Shown: piece by piece, positions 25,201 to 33,712 of the stretch | Layout of the letters: each line of letters starts with the position of its first letter | Position numbering within the stretch: the first letter of the stretch is position 1 | Source: Hahellaceae bacterium | Lineage (GTDB): Bacteria; Pseudomonadota; Gammaproteobacteria; Pseudomonadales; Oleiphilaceae | Direction: 5' to 3' | DNA length: 64,000 nt | Assembly: GCA_024234575.1 (NCBI GenBank) | Contig: JACKOB010000003.1 | Location: forward strand, 741,826-805,825 | Made by a program: the position numbers and the translations under genes | Notes under the pieces: model-generated | Told to the model about the DNA's origin: nothing | Databases searched by the model: none | The model's input: the letters and a program-made list of their open reading frames with translations, nothing else

Positions 25201-26838
25201 TTACCCCAATTCGGCGATTTTCTTGGATAGAAACTGAAAACGTTTGTACTGTCTGTGTTGCGACGGTATATGTGCAACGCTGTCGAGGCATTGTTTGCAT
25301 TGGCTCAGCCCTTCGGCCTTAAGCTTGCCACCTTCCATTTGCTTTAAAAGTACCTGCACCAGGTTGAGGTTAAGGGCAGGGTGTTTGGGCGACTCGGCCA
25401 GCGCTTCTTCGAATGTTTTGATGGCCTCATCCAACTTACCTTCTTCGAAGTAGTTGATCCCATTTCTGTTGAGTTCCCGCGCTTTCATCTTCTTCTGTAA
25501 GCTCACTGGCTCGTCGAGGAGGTCTTCTATTTTTGCCAGAACTTTCTTGTCGTGTTCGAATCGCTGAGCGAGTTTGTGCAGCAGTTTCTCTGCTTTGTCA
25601 GTTTCTTCTAGCCGATAAAGCGTTTTCGCCATTTCGATACCTGCTTCTGCCGACATATCGTCCACAGATGCCATGGTCTGGGCTTTTTCAAAGGCCTTTT
25701 TTGAAGCGTCCAGGTTGTCCTGTCCTTTGTGAATACGGGTTTCAATAAGCAGAGATTGCAGTTTGACTTCTGATGTATCGAATCGCTTGGTAGCCTTTTC
25801 GAGTGTGGCAATGGCTTCTTTGGCAAAGGTCTTTCCTTTGTCTGAAGTGTCACCTTCACTAAGATCCGAGAGACAGCGACCTAGCTGCAGATAGTTGTCT
25901 GCATCATCGTGCACTGAATGCGTGCCAAGTTTTACCGTTTGGCGAAAGGCATTGGCGGCAGCTTCTACATCTTGTGTCTGGGTGCAGATTTCACCCAATT
26001 GTTTTTGGCGTAAAATAGCCAGAGGTGAGATGGTGACAGCTTGCTCCAGATTTTTTTGCGACTCTTTAAGTTTGCCCATCTGTCGGTAGGTTTCTGCCAG
26101 ACCATCATAGGCCTCTACCATGTCCTGATTTTCTTCGGCTAGCCGGGTAAAAGAGCTGATTGCCTCTTCGTAGTGTTTTTGCCCCAAAAGCACTCGGCCT
26201 AATCCAAGACGTGCCCAGGCAATTTCCCGTGCCGAAAGCACATCTTCGTATATTTTTCGAGCATGGGCGAAATCGCCAGTTCGAAAGTAAAGGTCGGCAA
26301 TGGTACGAAAGCACCAGGTGATATATTTACTCTTTTTCTTAATCTCAGCATCGCAAAGAGAAATAGCCGCAGGGTAGTTTTCTTTGTCGATTTCTTTATT
26401 AATGGGCAGCAGGGTTTCACGCTGTTCGATCAGTGCGTCCATGCGCTTTTGTAAAACGGCCTTGGTAATCGGCTTGGCGATATAACCATCCGGCTGATTT
26501 TCTCTTGCTCCCATGACAATGTCTTTGGAGGTTTCGGCGGTAATCAGAATAAAAAGACCGGTGCGCTTGAGCAGTTTTTTAAAACGTAGCTCTTCAAGAA
26601 TCTGTTGCCCATTTTTACCGTCACCCATGTTGTAATCACAGAGCACGATATCAAATTTATCATAGGTGCACTTCTGTACAGCATCTTCGCCATTGCTGGC
26701 GACCTCAATTTTTTCTACCCCAAATGAACGTATCATCTGGCGAATAGATAGCCGGAAGTTTTCAAAGTCATCAACGACAAGAAACTTAAGCTTGCTGTAG
26801 ACTTTTGCGTAGTTAAATGGAGGCTTGAAAGAACTCAT
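25201..26838 (-). CDS. Response regulator with TPR output domain
   Basis: 545 residues. A receiver occupies about residues 12-135, with VVDDFENF, phosphoacceptor Asp in VLCDYNMG, Thr in LITAE and Lys in AKPITK. It is followed by a long run of tetratricopeptide repeats (for example AYDGLAETYRQMGKLKESQKNLEQA, LNRNGINYFEEGKLDEA). No DNA-binding domain is present, so output should be by protein-protein contact. First gene of a pair with the small kinase-like protein. A paralogue with the same layout lies at 30407-32077. Confidence 0.9.
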   Translation of the reverse strand: MSSFKPPFNYAKVYSKLKFLVVDDFENFRLSIRQMIRSFGVEKIEVASNGEDAVQKCTYDKFDIVLCDYNMGDGKNGQQILEELRFKKLLKRTGLFILITAETSKDIVMGARENQPDGYIAKPITKAVLQKRMDALIEQRETLLPINKEIDKENYPAAISLCDAEIKKKSKYITWCFRTIADLYFRTGDFAHARKIYEDVLSAREIAWARLGLGRVLLGQKHYEEAISSFTRLAEENQDMVEAYDGLAETYRQMGKLKESQKNLEQAVTISPLAILRQKQLGEICTQTQDVEAAANAFRQTVKLGTHSVHDDADNYLQLGRCLSDLSEGDTSDKGKTFAKEAIATLEKATKRFDTSEVKLQSLLIETRIHKGQDNLDASKKAFEKAQTMASVDDMSAEAGIEMAKTLYRLEETDKAEKLLHKLAQRFEHDKKVLAKIEDLLDEPVSLQKKMKARELNRNGINYFEEGKLDEAIKTFEEALAESPKHPALNLNLVQVLLKQMEGGKLKAEGLSQCKQCLDSVAHIPSQHRQYKRFQFLSKKIAELG

Positions 26839-27133
26839 TGTGCATCCGTTTTGAATAGGAAGTCTTTGCGAAAACCTCGGTACAACCTCTCGCCGGGCTT
26901 AGTCGCCGTTGTCGCTATCTTAAATATTAGACTAATAATCTGATCTTGTTACGAGTTGCTCATCCTCTGTGAAAAAATGCGCAAAAAATGTTTGTTTATA
27001 GACCGAAAACTTGACCTTTTTTTTAATGAGGTCAATCTTAAGAGGGGGACCATTGGAGGATGCAGGTTTCATATTTTCCAAAACAAGGGTCGGCAGGTGA
27101 TGGGCAATAATTGATTAGCGAAAGAGGCACAGA

Positions 27134-27925
27134 ATGTCTAAAAAAAATATGCTGGGAATGGACAACCTTTTTGAAAAAGTGATGGAAGAGCTCAAAAAGG
27201 CGCAAGAGCGAATTAATCAACAATTAGAACCTTTTTTTGGTAAAGATAAGTTTCCAACAATGGATTTTGAAAAATCATTTAAAAATGTGTTTCAAAAAAT
27301 GGATGATGTCCACCGCAAGCAAATTGAAAGCATGAATGCTTTTCAGAAAGAGTTTGAGCAGAAATTTAAAGATATGCTTTCGCTGCAGCAGGATATGATG
27401 AGCACCATGATGCCAAAGAAGCCCGCGGCAGATAAGAAAGCAGCTGCTTCAGCAAAGCCTGCGGCGACTGCCAAAACAGCAACCACCAAAGCAGAGCCGG
27501 CTAAAAAGACTGCTGCACCGAAAGCGACTACGGCAAAAACCACCAGGGCTAAAACTACTGCCGCTAAAACCACTGCCGCTAAAGCCACTGCACCTAAAAA
27601 AACAGCAGCGAAGAAAGCCGCGCCAGTGAAACCAACCGCTAACGCCGCGACCGCAGCCAAACCTGCTGCTGCGAAGGACGCCAAACCGAAGGCGGCAGCA
27701 AAGCCTAAAGCCGCAGCTAAAACGCCTGCAAAGTCTGCCGCGGCAGGTAGCCCTGAAGCCAAGGCGGCCAATCCCGCCGCTGGCTCTGCGCCGGCAACGA
27801 AAGCCTCGCCAATAGCCGCTGTTGATACCGCTAAACCGGCTTCTCCGGTGACTCCTTCCGTCGCGCCAAAGACCGATACAGCTTCGCCTTCTCCAAAAAC
27901 TTCGCCTGCGCCAAAAACAGAGTAA
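27134..27925 (+). CDS. Helical protein with Lys/Ala/Pro-rich histone-like tail (phasin- or AlgP-like)
   Basis: 263 residues with an AGAGG site. Residues 1-95 are predicted helical and amphipathic (LFEKVMEELKKAQERINQQL, MDDVHRKQIESMNAFQ), in the size range of phasin-like proteins. From about 96 on the sequence is low-complexity Ala, Lys, Pro and Thr (KKTAAPKAT, AKTTAAKTTAAK), as in histone H1-like AlgP or PHA-granule/DNA-bridging proteins. The tail would bind DNA or RNA. No PHA synthase is in the window, so the granule role is only a possibility. A strong hairpin terminator follows. A second Lys/Ala-tailed protein lies near the right edge. Confidence 0.72.
   Translation: MSKKNMLGMDNLFEKVMEELKKAQERINQQLEPFFGKDKFPTMDFEKSFKNVFQKMDDVHRKQIESMNAFQKEFEQKFKDMLSLQQDMMSTMMPKKPAADKKAAASAKPAATAKTATTKAEPAKKTAAPKATTAKTTRAKTTAAKTTAAKATAPKKTAAKKAAPVKPTANAATAAKPAAAKDAKPKAAAKPKAAAKTPAKSAAAGSPEAKAANPAAGSAPATKASPIAAVDTAKPASPVTPSVAPKTDTASPSPKTSPAPKTE
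27540..27600 (+). repeat. 15-bp tandem repeats in Lys/Ala-rich tail
   Basis: Units like ACTGCCGCTAAAACC recur at 15-base steps and encode T-A-A-K-T. Such repeats change number by slippage, so tail length probably varies between strains. Confidence 0.65.
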
Positions 27926-27979
27926 TGCTTGCGCAGGTATGGAGTAGAGTCAGTAAGTAGAGAGAAAGAGTTGTAAAGC

Positions 27980-28019
27980 ACAACCACCGAGCGTTGCTGA
28001 TTCGTCGCTCGGTGGTTGT
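27980..28019. terminator. Strong hairpin between convergent genes
   Basis: Arms ACAACCACCGAGCG and CGCTCGGTGGTTGT (14 perfect bp) around a 12-base loop, with T-rich sequence on the plus-strand side. It probably ends the plus-strand Lys/Ala-rich gene and may serve the minus-strand gene as well. Confidence 0.75.
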
Positions 28020-28100
28020 TTGTTCGAAAGCTTGTCTTCAGGTCGAGAGGCAGCCCTCGTGGGGTAGGCTTGTCGTCTGTCGCTTGGAACCTGCGATCGG

Positions 28101-29135
28101 TTAGCTTTGGAATAGCATCAAGTCTTCCTCAAAACTCTCTAACTGCTCTTCAACCGTATCTACATCTTCAAAGGTGGCAACGTGATAAAGCGCATCACCG
28201 TTATTGACCAGTGGTAGTAAGCTCATGCCGATGATAACACCGGTTTTCTTATTGATGATTTGATGCTCCTGATCACCAAATGGATCAGAAATCGTGCCCA
28301 GTATTTCTCCTTTTTCGACGCGATTACCCACTTGCTTCAATGTGTGCAAACTGCCGCTGTGGGGGGCTCGTATCCATTGGCTGGAATTGGCGATAAACAC
28401 CTCTTTTGCTTTTTTGGGCTCCGGCTTTTTGCCAGCAATACCGATATTGCGCATCACATTGATAATGCCGTTCAAGGCGGTGGTGATTACTTTTTCGTCA
28501 TAACGAAGCGCCTCACCTCCCTCAAACAACAGCATGGGCACACCAAGATCCGAAACAGCTCCACGTAACGAGCCGTCACGAAGTTCCGCATTAAGCACAA
28601 CGGGTACACCAAATGACTCCGCCAGTTCGTGAGTGATTTTATTGTTCAGAGTAGCGCGTATCTGCGGTAAGTTTGTACGATGGATGGCACCGGTATGCAG
28701 GTCAATGCCGTGTGTTGCTTTGCTCACAATTTCTGTCATAAAAGTGTGGGCAATTTGCGCTCCCAGAGAACCTGTACGGCTGCCTGGGAAGCAACGGTTG
28801 AGGTCTCGTCGGTCTGGCAGGTAACGGCTGTTTCGGTTATAGCCAAATACGTTCACAATTGGCACGGTGATGATGGTGCCTTTAATACTTTTGAGCAGTT
28901 TATGTCGTTTGAGCAGGCGACGAATAACTTCCGTACCAATAATCTCGTCACCATGGATGGCGGCGCTAACAAATAAAGTTGGACCGTCTTTAATACCCCG
29001 GATGACTTCAACCGGCATGGTGATATCTGTGTAGTCAAAAAGCTTGGCAACGGGAATCTCTATCCGTTTACGTTCACCAGCTTTAATTTCAACCCCGCCA
29101 ATGGTCATTGGCGGATTCTTCTTTATCGCAACCAT
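28101..29135 (-). CDS. Succinylglutamate desuccinylase/aspartoacylase-family M14 hydrolase
   Basis: 344 residues. Zinc-site elements of the AstE/ASPA family are visible: AAIHGDEIIG (HxxE) at about 55, DLNRCFPGS at about 105 and GIDLHTG at about 142. The C-terminal domain (about 250-330) is a beta-barrel/lipoyl-like module (HSGSLHTLKQVGNRVEKGEIL). The family cleaves amide bonds of N-acyl amino acids. The gene follows the rimK-like gene by four bases, a pairing seen in other gammaproteobacteria. It could trim glutamate or related groups added by that ligase, but the substrate is unknown. Confidence 0.88.
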   Translation of the reverse strand: MVAIKKNPPMTIGGVEIKAGERKRIEIPVAKLFDYTDITMPVEVIRGIKDGPTLFVSAAIHGDEIIGTEVIRRLLKRHKLLKSIKGTIITVPIVNVFGYNRNSRYLPDRRDLNRCFPGSRTGSLGAQIAHTFMTEIVSKATHGIDLHTGAIHRTNLPQIRATLNNKITHELAESFGVPVVLNAELRDGSLRGAVSDLGVPMLLFEGGEALRYDEKVITTALNGIINVMRNIGIAGKKPEPKKAKEVFIANSSQWIRAPHSGSLHTLKQVGNRVEKGEILGTISDPFGDQEHQIINKKTGVIIGMSLLPLVNNGDALYHVATFEDVDTVEEQLESFEEDLMLFQS

Positions 29136-29139
29136 TAGA

Positions 29140-30054
29140 TTAGCCTTTACCCTTTGGTTTATTGGGACCTTTTAACATGTCCTTCTCAATATAGTCGATG
29201 ATGGCGCCAGCGATGTCTTTTCCGGTGGCTTTTTCAATGCCTTCAAGACCTGGGGATGAGTTTACTTCAAGCACTAGCGGGCCATGAGATGAGCGGATAA
29301 TATCAACACCTGCAACGTCCAAGCCCATGACTTGTGCGGCCTGCACTGCCAGTCGGCGCTCTTCAGGACGCAGTTTGATTACTTTAGCGGTGCCGCCCCG
29401 GTGCAGGTTTGAGCGGTATTCACCTTCTTGCGCCGTGCGCTGCATGGCTGCTACGACTTTGTCGCCAATGACGAAGCAGCGGATGTCTGAGCCATTGGCT
29501 TCTTTTACAAATTCCTGCACTAAAAAGTCTGCGTCCAGGCCTCTGAACGCATTGATCAGGCTTTCTGCTGCCTTGCGTGTTTCAGCCAAAACAACGCCAT
29601 CACCGTGAGTGCTCTCCATCATTTTGACGATTAGTGGAGCCCCGCCTACAGAGTCGATCAAGTCGTTGGTGGCGTTGGCAGAGTGTGCATAACTGGTGAT
29701 GGGTTGCCCAATGTTCTTTCGTGCCAGAAGCTGGTGTGCACGCAGCTTGTCTCTGGAGCGGGTAATGGCAAGTGACTCGTTTACCGAGTAAACACCAGCG
29801 ACTTCAAATTGTCTCAATACAGCCGCACCGTAACTGGTAACCGACGAGCCAATGCGCGGGATAACGGCTTCAAACTCCAGCACTTCAGAATCACCACTGC
29901 CTTTGTAATGAATGCTGGGATGGTTGGCTGTGATATTCATGTAGCATTTAAGCACATCTACCACCCTTACTTCGTGCCCCCGCTCTTTTGCCGCTTCAAC
30001 AAGGCGGCGAGTTGAATAGAGTTTGCTGTTGCGGGAGAGTATTCCTATTCTCAT
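29140..30054 (-). CDS. rimK: RimK-family alpha-L-glutamate ligase
   Basis: 304 residues from the ATG at 30054, preceded by GAGG; an upstream ATG at 30096 lacks a site. Full-length RimK architecture: [18 protein letters not shown]-terminus, [27 protein letters not shown] loop, FLVQEFV and [13 protein letters not shown]. RimK adds glutamates to ribosomal protein S6, and in Pseudomonas it responds to c-di-GMP. Unlike the paralogue at 11296 it has no RCK_C domain. First gene of a pair with the M14 hydrolase. Confidence 0.9.
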   Translation of the reverse strand: MRIGILSRNSKLYSTRRLVEAAKERGHEVRVVDVLKCYMNITANHPSIHYKGSGDSEVLEFEAVIPRIGSSVTSYGAAVLRQFEVAGVYSVNESLAITRSRDKLRAHQLLARKNIGQPITSYAHSANATNDLIDSVGGAPLIVKMMESTHGDGVVLAETRKAAESLINAFRGLDADFLVQEFVKEANGSDIRCFVIGDKVVAAMQRTAQEGEYRSNLHRGGTAKVIKLRPEERRLAVQAAQVMGLDVAGVDIIRSSHGPLVLEVNSSPGLEGIEKATGKDIAGAIIDYIEKDMLKGPNKPKGKG

Positions 30055-30406
30055 TGGGGCCTCGAAGTAGCTAGTGAAAAGTAAATGGGTTGCCATTCTA
30101 ATTTCAACCGGCTATTGAAAGATAGAAGCCGCGAAAATAAAGTAAAAATAGACCGGTGCTGGCTTGAATTTCGATGAAATTTTGCTGTCTTTTCAACAGG
30201 GGTCTTGCAAGGTGCAGGTGCGCCGCTCTGATCGATGGGCTCCGGGTGTGTTGCATGGCCGCCTTTGGCTATTCCCGCTTACGACATTTACAGCGAGTAT
30301 GGATTTTTTCACTATACTGTTAGAAAGGTATTGGCGAATAGTCAGTGATAGCTTTCAGTCAGAAGTAGATTAGTCGCTTCAGCACGATTCATAAATGGAG
30401 ACAGGC
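30055..30406. other. Gene-free divergent promoter region
   Basis: About 350 bases between the divergent rimK and TPR response-regulator genes. A TATACT hexamer near 30313 could be a -10 for the plus strand, but no matching -35 at 16-18 bases was found. Nothing else stands out. Confidence 0.45.
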
Positions 30407-32077
30407 GTGACATCACCCCTCATAAATAATCCAGCATCGACAGCCATGAGCGCGCCGGGGATGTTGCTTGATGGCAAGCGTGCGTTGGTGATAGATGATA
30501 TGGGTGCTGCCGTTGTCATTGGCCGTAATATGCTTTTAGGTTTAGGGGCCAAGCATGTCGAAACGGCAGGGGACTACCAGACCGCTTTCCCGAAAATTGC
30601 CAAAAAACACTACGATATCATCCTGTGTGACTTTAATTTAGGCTCAGGTTTAAACGGACAGCAGATACTGCGCGACTTACGTCATATCAATCGTCTGAGT
30701 TATACCACGCTGTTTGTGGTGGTTTCCGCCGAGCGTACCCATGACATCGTTTTGGGAACCATTGAATGTGAGCCGGATGGCTATATTGCCAAGCCGTTTA
30801 CGCAGGGTGATTTTCGCGTTCGTATCACCAAGCTGGTAGAGCAGCAGACGGTTTTCAAAGAGTTTAACGAGGCGCTGGATCGAAAAGAGTATGACGTCGC
30901 CTTTGGCATCTCAGAAAAAATCATGGCGTCACAGCCGAAGTATCGCATGTTGGCCATTCGCAAAACGGCGGGTGTGCTGTATGAACTCAAGCGATTTGAA
31001 GAAGCGCTAGCACTGTTTAATAAAGCGATAGAAGTAAGAGAGCAGACATGGGCCCAAATTGGTCGAGCCAGATGTATTGCCGAATTGGGTGATATCAAAA
31101 CGGCAATACAAGAGTTTGAGGATGTAATCATCACCAACCCCTTGGCGGTCCCTGCCATCGATTCTTTAGCGGTTTGCCATTTACGGGAAGGGCGCAAGCG
31201 GGAAGCCCAGGAGGCTGTTGTTAAAGCCACCAGTCTGTCGCCAATGAGTATTGAGCGTCAGCGTTGGCTGGGGGATCTGAGCATGGATGTGGGTGAGTTA
31301 GACACCTCACTGAAAGCCTATAAAAGTATATTGAAGCTCTCAGAAGGCACCTTAAAAGAAACCATTAAGCAACATGAGACCTATACCAAAACTTTACGCA
31401 AGGCGGTTGAATCTGCACAAGATGCTAAAAAGCGCGGTGAACTGGTCGAAGAAGGGCGTAAACACATCAAAAACGCGCTGAAAAAATATGAAAACCACGA
31501 GTCATTGAAGTTTAATGACTCACTTTTCCGTGCCTTGGAAAAACACAATAAAGGGGATTCAGAGGAGTCGATTGCAATCATTGATGCCATCTGCGAGCGA
31601 CATAAAGACCTCATTAAAGAAGATCCGGAAATTACGATTGATATCGCCGAGACGCGCTTTCACGCCGGTGACAGGCCCGGTGCTGAGGCAATGTTGCAGG
31701 ATTTGCTGAAGAAACACCCTGAAAACAAAAAGCTTTGCGAGCGAATTCAGGCGATTATTGACACCCCTCTGCCATATTATCAGCGGATCTTTATTACTGA
31801 AATGAACCGCAAGGGTAAGCAAGAGTATGATGCTGGCCATTACGAGAATGCGCTTGAGTCGTTTCGTAAAGCGCTGGAGGTATACCCCCAGCACCCGGCA
31901 ATTAATCTCAACGCCGTGCAGGTTATGTTAAAAATGATCGATGCAGGTGCCCGCTCTGAGAATGGCTATCGTGAGGCAAAAGTCTATCTTGATGCCAGTG
32001 TGGCATTAGAGCCAGAGCATCCGGAGTATGAAAGAAAAGAAGCCTTTAAACGCTATCTGAATAAGAAGCTGAAGTAG
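30407..32077 (+). CDS. Response regulator with TPR output domain (second copy)
   Basis: 556 residues from the GTG at 30407, with GGAG six bases upstream; an ATG at 30395 is also in frame but poorly placed. Receiver at about 20-145 with VIDDMGAAV, phosphoacceptor Asp in ILCDFNLG, Ser in VVSAE and Lys in AKPFTQ. It is followed by TPRs through to about 540 (VLYELKRFEEALALFNKA, YENALESFRKALEVYP). Paralogue of the protein at 25201 but without an adjacent kinase gene. It could be phosphorylated by the same small kinase. Confidence 0.9.
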   Translation: MTSPLINNPASTAMSAPGMLLDGKRALVIDDMGAAVVIGRNMLLGLGAKHVETAGDYQTAFPKIAKKHYDIILCDFNLGSGLNGQQILRDLRHINRLSYTTLFVVVSAERTHDIVLGTIECEPDGYIAKPFTQGDFRVRITKLVEQQTVFKEFNEALDRKEYDVAFGISEKIMASQPKYRMLAIRKTAGVLYELKRFEEALALFNKAIEVREQTWAQIGRARCIAELGDIKTAIQEFEDVIITNPLAVPAIDSLAVCHLREGRKREAQEAVVKATSLSPMSIERQRWLGDLSMDVGELDTSLKAYKSILKLSEGTLKETIKQHETYTKTLRKAVESAQDAKKRGELVEEGRKHIKNALKKYENHESLKFNDSLFRALEKHNKGDSEESIAIIDAICERHKDLIKEDPEITIDIAETRFHAGDRPGAEAMLQDLLKKHPENKKLCERIQAIIDTPLPYYQRIFITEMNRKGKQEYDAGHYENALESFRKALEVYPQHPAINLNAVQVMLKMIDAGARSENGYREAKVYLDASVALEPEHPEYERKEAFKRYLNKKLK

Positions 32078-32101
32078 TTATTTTTCGCTTTGAACTGTTT
32101 T

Positions 32102-32938
32102 CTAACGTGCCGTCGTGGAGAGTATGTCCACCCCAGACGATAATGCCTGATGGACGCCAATACCTATTTCTCTGCTGATCGCTGGCAGCCCTTTTATCTG
32201 CGAAAGCGGTATGCTCTTTATTTGTTGATGCCAGGGTGTTTCTGCTGCAGGGCCAGGGCCAATGCATACACCAATACCTGCTGCCACCATTGCCCAGGCC
32301 CACTCTTCGCTGTCGCATTGGGCGGCGATCACTGGCGAAATTTTTCGCTCGGCTAAAAACTGGTGCCACAGTTCTGCTAGTTCGCAAAATGACCGCTCGA
32401 TAATAACAAGGTGCAACAAGTCTTCTACTGCCAGCGCATCCTTATCGGCTAGGGGGTGGCGCCAAGGCAGCAGCAGGCTGTACTCATCTTGCCAAAGCTG
32501 TTGGTAGGCAAAGCCCGCAGGGATCGATTCCCGGTGCGCAACAAATATGGCGCAGTCGTTTTTTTCCTGCGTAATCTGTAACTGGTATTGTTGTTGTAGT
32601 GGCTGCAAGCGTAGCAGTACATCTTGCATGCGACTCAGGCTAAGCGTTATGCCAAGATGTACCCTAAGCACAGGACGGGGTGTTTTGTCTTTAAAATGGT
32701 CTACCAGCGCGCGACTTTGGGCCAGAAGTTTCCTCGCCCTGATGTAGAGTTCTTGCCCCTCACTGGTTGGGGAGACGCCTTTTTTATTTCGGTCTAGCAG
32801 GCGTGTATCCAGTTCGGATTCGAGCTTATGAATCGCCAGCGTGATGGAGGGCTGCGCTATGTGACAGGCCTCTGCGGCGCCGGTAATGCTTCCTGCTTCG
32901 CAGGCGGCAACAAAATATTTTAACGATTTCAGATCCAC
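32102..32938 (-). CDS. LysR-type transcriptional regulator
   Basis: 278 residues from GTG at 32938 with AGGATG upstream. N-terminal winged helix-turn-helix (LKYFVAACEAGSITGAAEACHIAQPSIT spread over residues 5-32), linker helix, then a periplasmic-binding-type effector domain from about 90. It starts 12 bases after the PIN-domain toxin gene on the same strand, so it may share that transcript. No divergent target gene is adjacent, so the regulon is unknown. Confidence 0.92.
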   Translation of the reverse strand: MDLKSLKYFVAACEAGSITGAAEACHIAQPSITLAIHKLESELDTRLLDRNKKGVSPTSEGQELYIRARKLLAQSRALVDHFKDKTPRPVLRVHLGITLSLSRMQDVLLRLQPLQQQYQLQITQEKNDCAIFVAHRESIPAGFAYQQLWQDEYSLLLPWRHPLADKDALAVEDLLHLVIIERSFCELAELWHQFLAERKISPVIAAQCDSEEWAWAMVAAGIGVCIGPGPAAETPWHQQIKSIPLSQIKGLPAISREIGIGVHQALSSGVDILSTTAR

Positions 32939-32950
32939 AAACTCATCCTG

Positions 32951-33361
32951 TTAAGATGCCCGCGCAATGAAGTCCTTAGCCGTTAGTGCAATATCAGGAA
33001 AGGCCCTGATTATTTTTTTATCTGCAGTTATTAATTTGCACTTTTCATTATTTGCTAAGCATATAAATTCTGAATCATAAGCTGAGCATCCAGAGTTTTT
33101 GGCTGTATCTAATACATCAAACGAGTTCACGGTATATTCGTTGTCAGCCATTAGCAGTTCAGCTTGTTGCTGTATTTCAAGGGCGTCACTCATAGAAACG
33201 AGCTCTTTGCGCATGTAAAGAGCCAAAATATTACGTAATTCGCTTCGCCATAACAGTGGTGCAATCCAATGCGAGTCTTTGAGTAATAATGCTTCCACGT
33301 ATTCGATATATTCCGAAGGCAAGTAAAGATAGGCAATGGTGTTTGTGTCTGCAACGATCAT
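32951..33361 (-). CDS. PIN-domain ribonuclease toxin (VapC/FitB-like)
   Basis: 136 residues. PIN signature acidic residues are visible: IVADTN (Asp near 4), WRSELRN (Glu), SAYDSEFICLA (Asp) and ITADKKI (Asp). It overlaps the antitoxin gene by four bases (ATGA), which shows coupled translation. In the family this is an Mg2+-dependent endoribonuclease blocked by its antitoxin. Confidence 0.88.
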   Translation of the reverse strand: MIVADTNTIAYLYLPSEYIEYVEALLLKDSHWIAPLLWRSELRNILALYMRKELVSMSDALEIQQQAELLMADNEYTVNSFDVLDTAKNSGCSAYDSEFICLANNEKCKLITADKKIIRAFPDIALTAKDFIARAS

Positions 33362-33600
33362 TCTCTACCTTCAGTTTTAGCTGCGGACAAGTCTGCTTCT
33401 GTTATATTTAGCCCTTTCAGTTTTTCGCGCATGGAGCGTGCAGACGTTAATAGTTGATCTCTGTTTATGCGTTGGGGCACAAGTACCTTTTCTAAGCACA
33501 CAATAAGTTCACTATTTATGCTTCTATGGTGAGCCTCGGCAGATTGTTTTAGTTGGCTGTAAAGGGCCTCAGGTATATTTTTGATGGTAATTGCAGGCAT
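33358..33600 (-). CDS. Ribbon-helix-helix antitoxin (FitA-like)
   Basis: 80 residues. An Arc/FitA-type N-terminus, ITIKNIPEALYSQLKQSAEAH followed by HRSINSELI, forms the DNA-binding ribbon-helix-helix. The acidic C-terminus (about 50-80) would wrap the PIN toxin. Upstream gene of the overlapping pair; autorepression is usual for the family. Confidence 0.88.
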   Translation of the reverse strand: MPAITIKNIPEALYSQLKQSAEAHHRSINSELIVCLEKVLVPQRINRDQLLTSARSMREKLKGLNITEADLSAAKTEGRE

Positions 33601-33712
33601 AATAAAGTCTCGATATTGCGTAATGGTTTCATTATGGTTTTTGTATGGAAAATAATCAATATCTTAACACGCGCCTGTAACGGACAAGTTAACTGGCAAT
33701 CCACTTGTTCGC

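Noticed and set aside
27540..27620. Direct repeats that could suggest a CRISPR-like array
   Set aside because: They are contiguous 15-bp coding repeats without spacers, inside an intact gene.
27343..27987. Long Ala-rich open frame on the minus strand opposite the Lys/Ala-tailed gene
   Set aside because: It is the mirror of the low-complexity plus-strand tail and has no ribosome site; the plus-strand frame has AGAGG, a helical head and a terminator.
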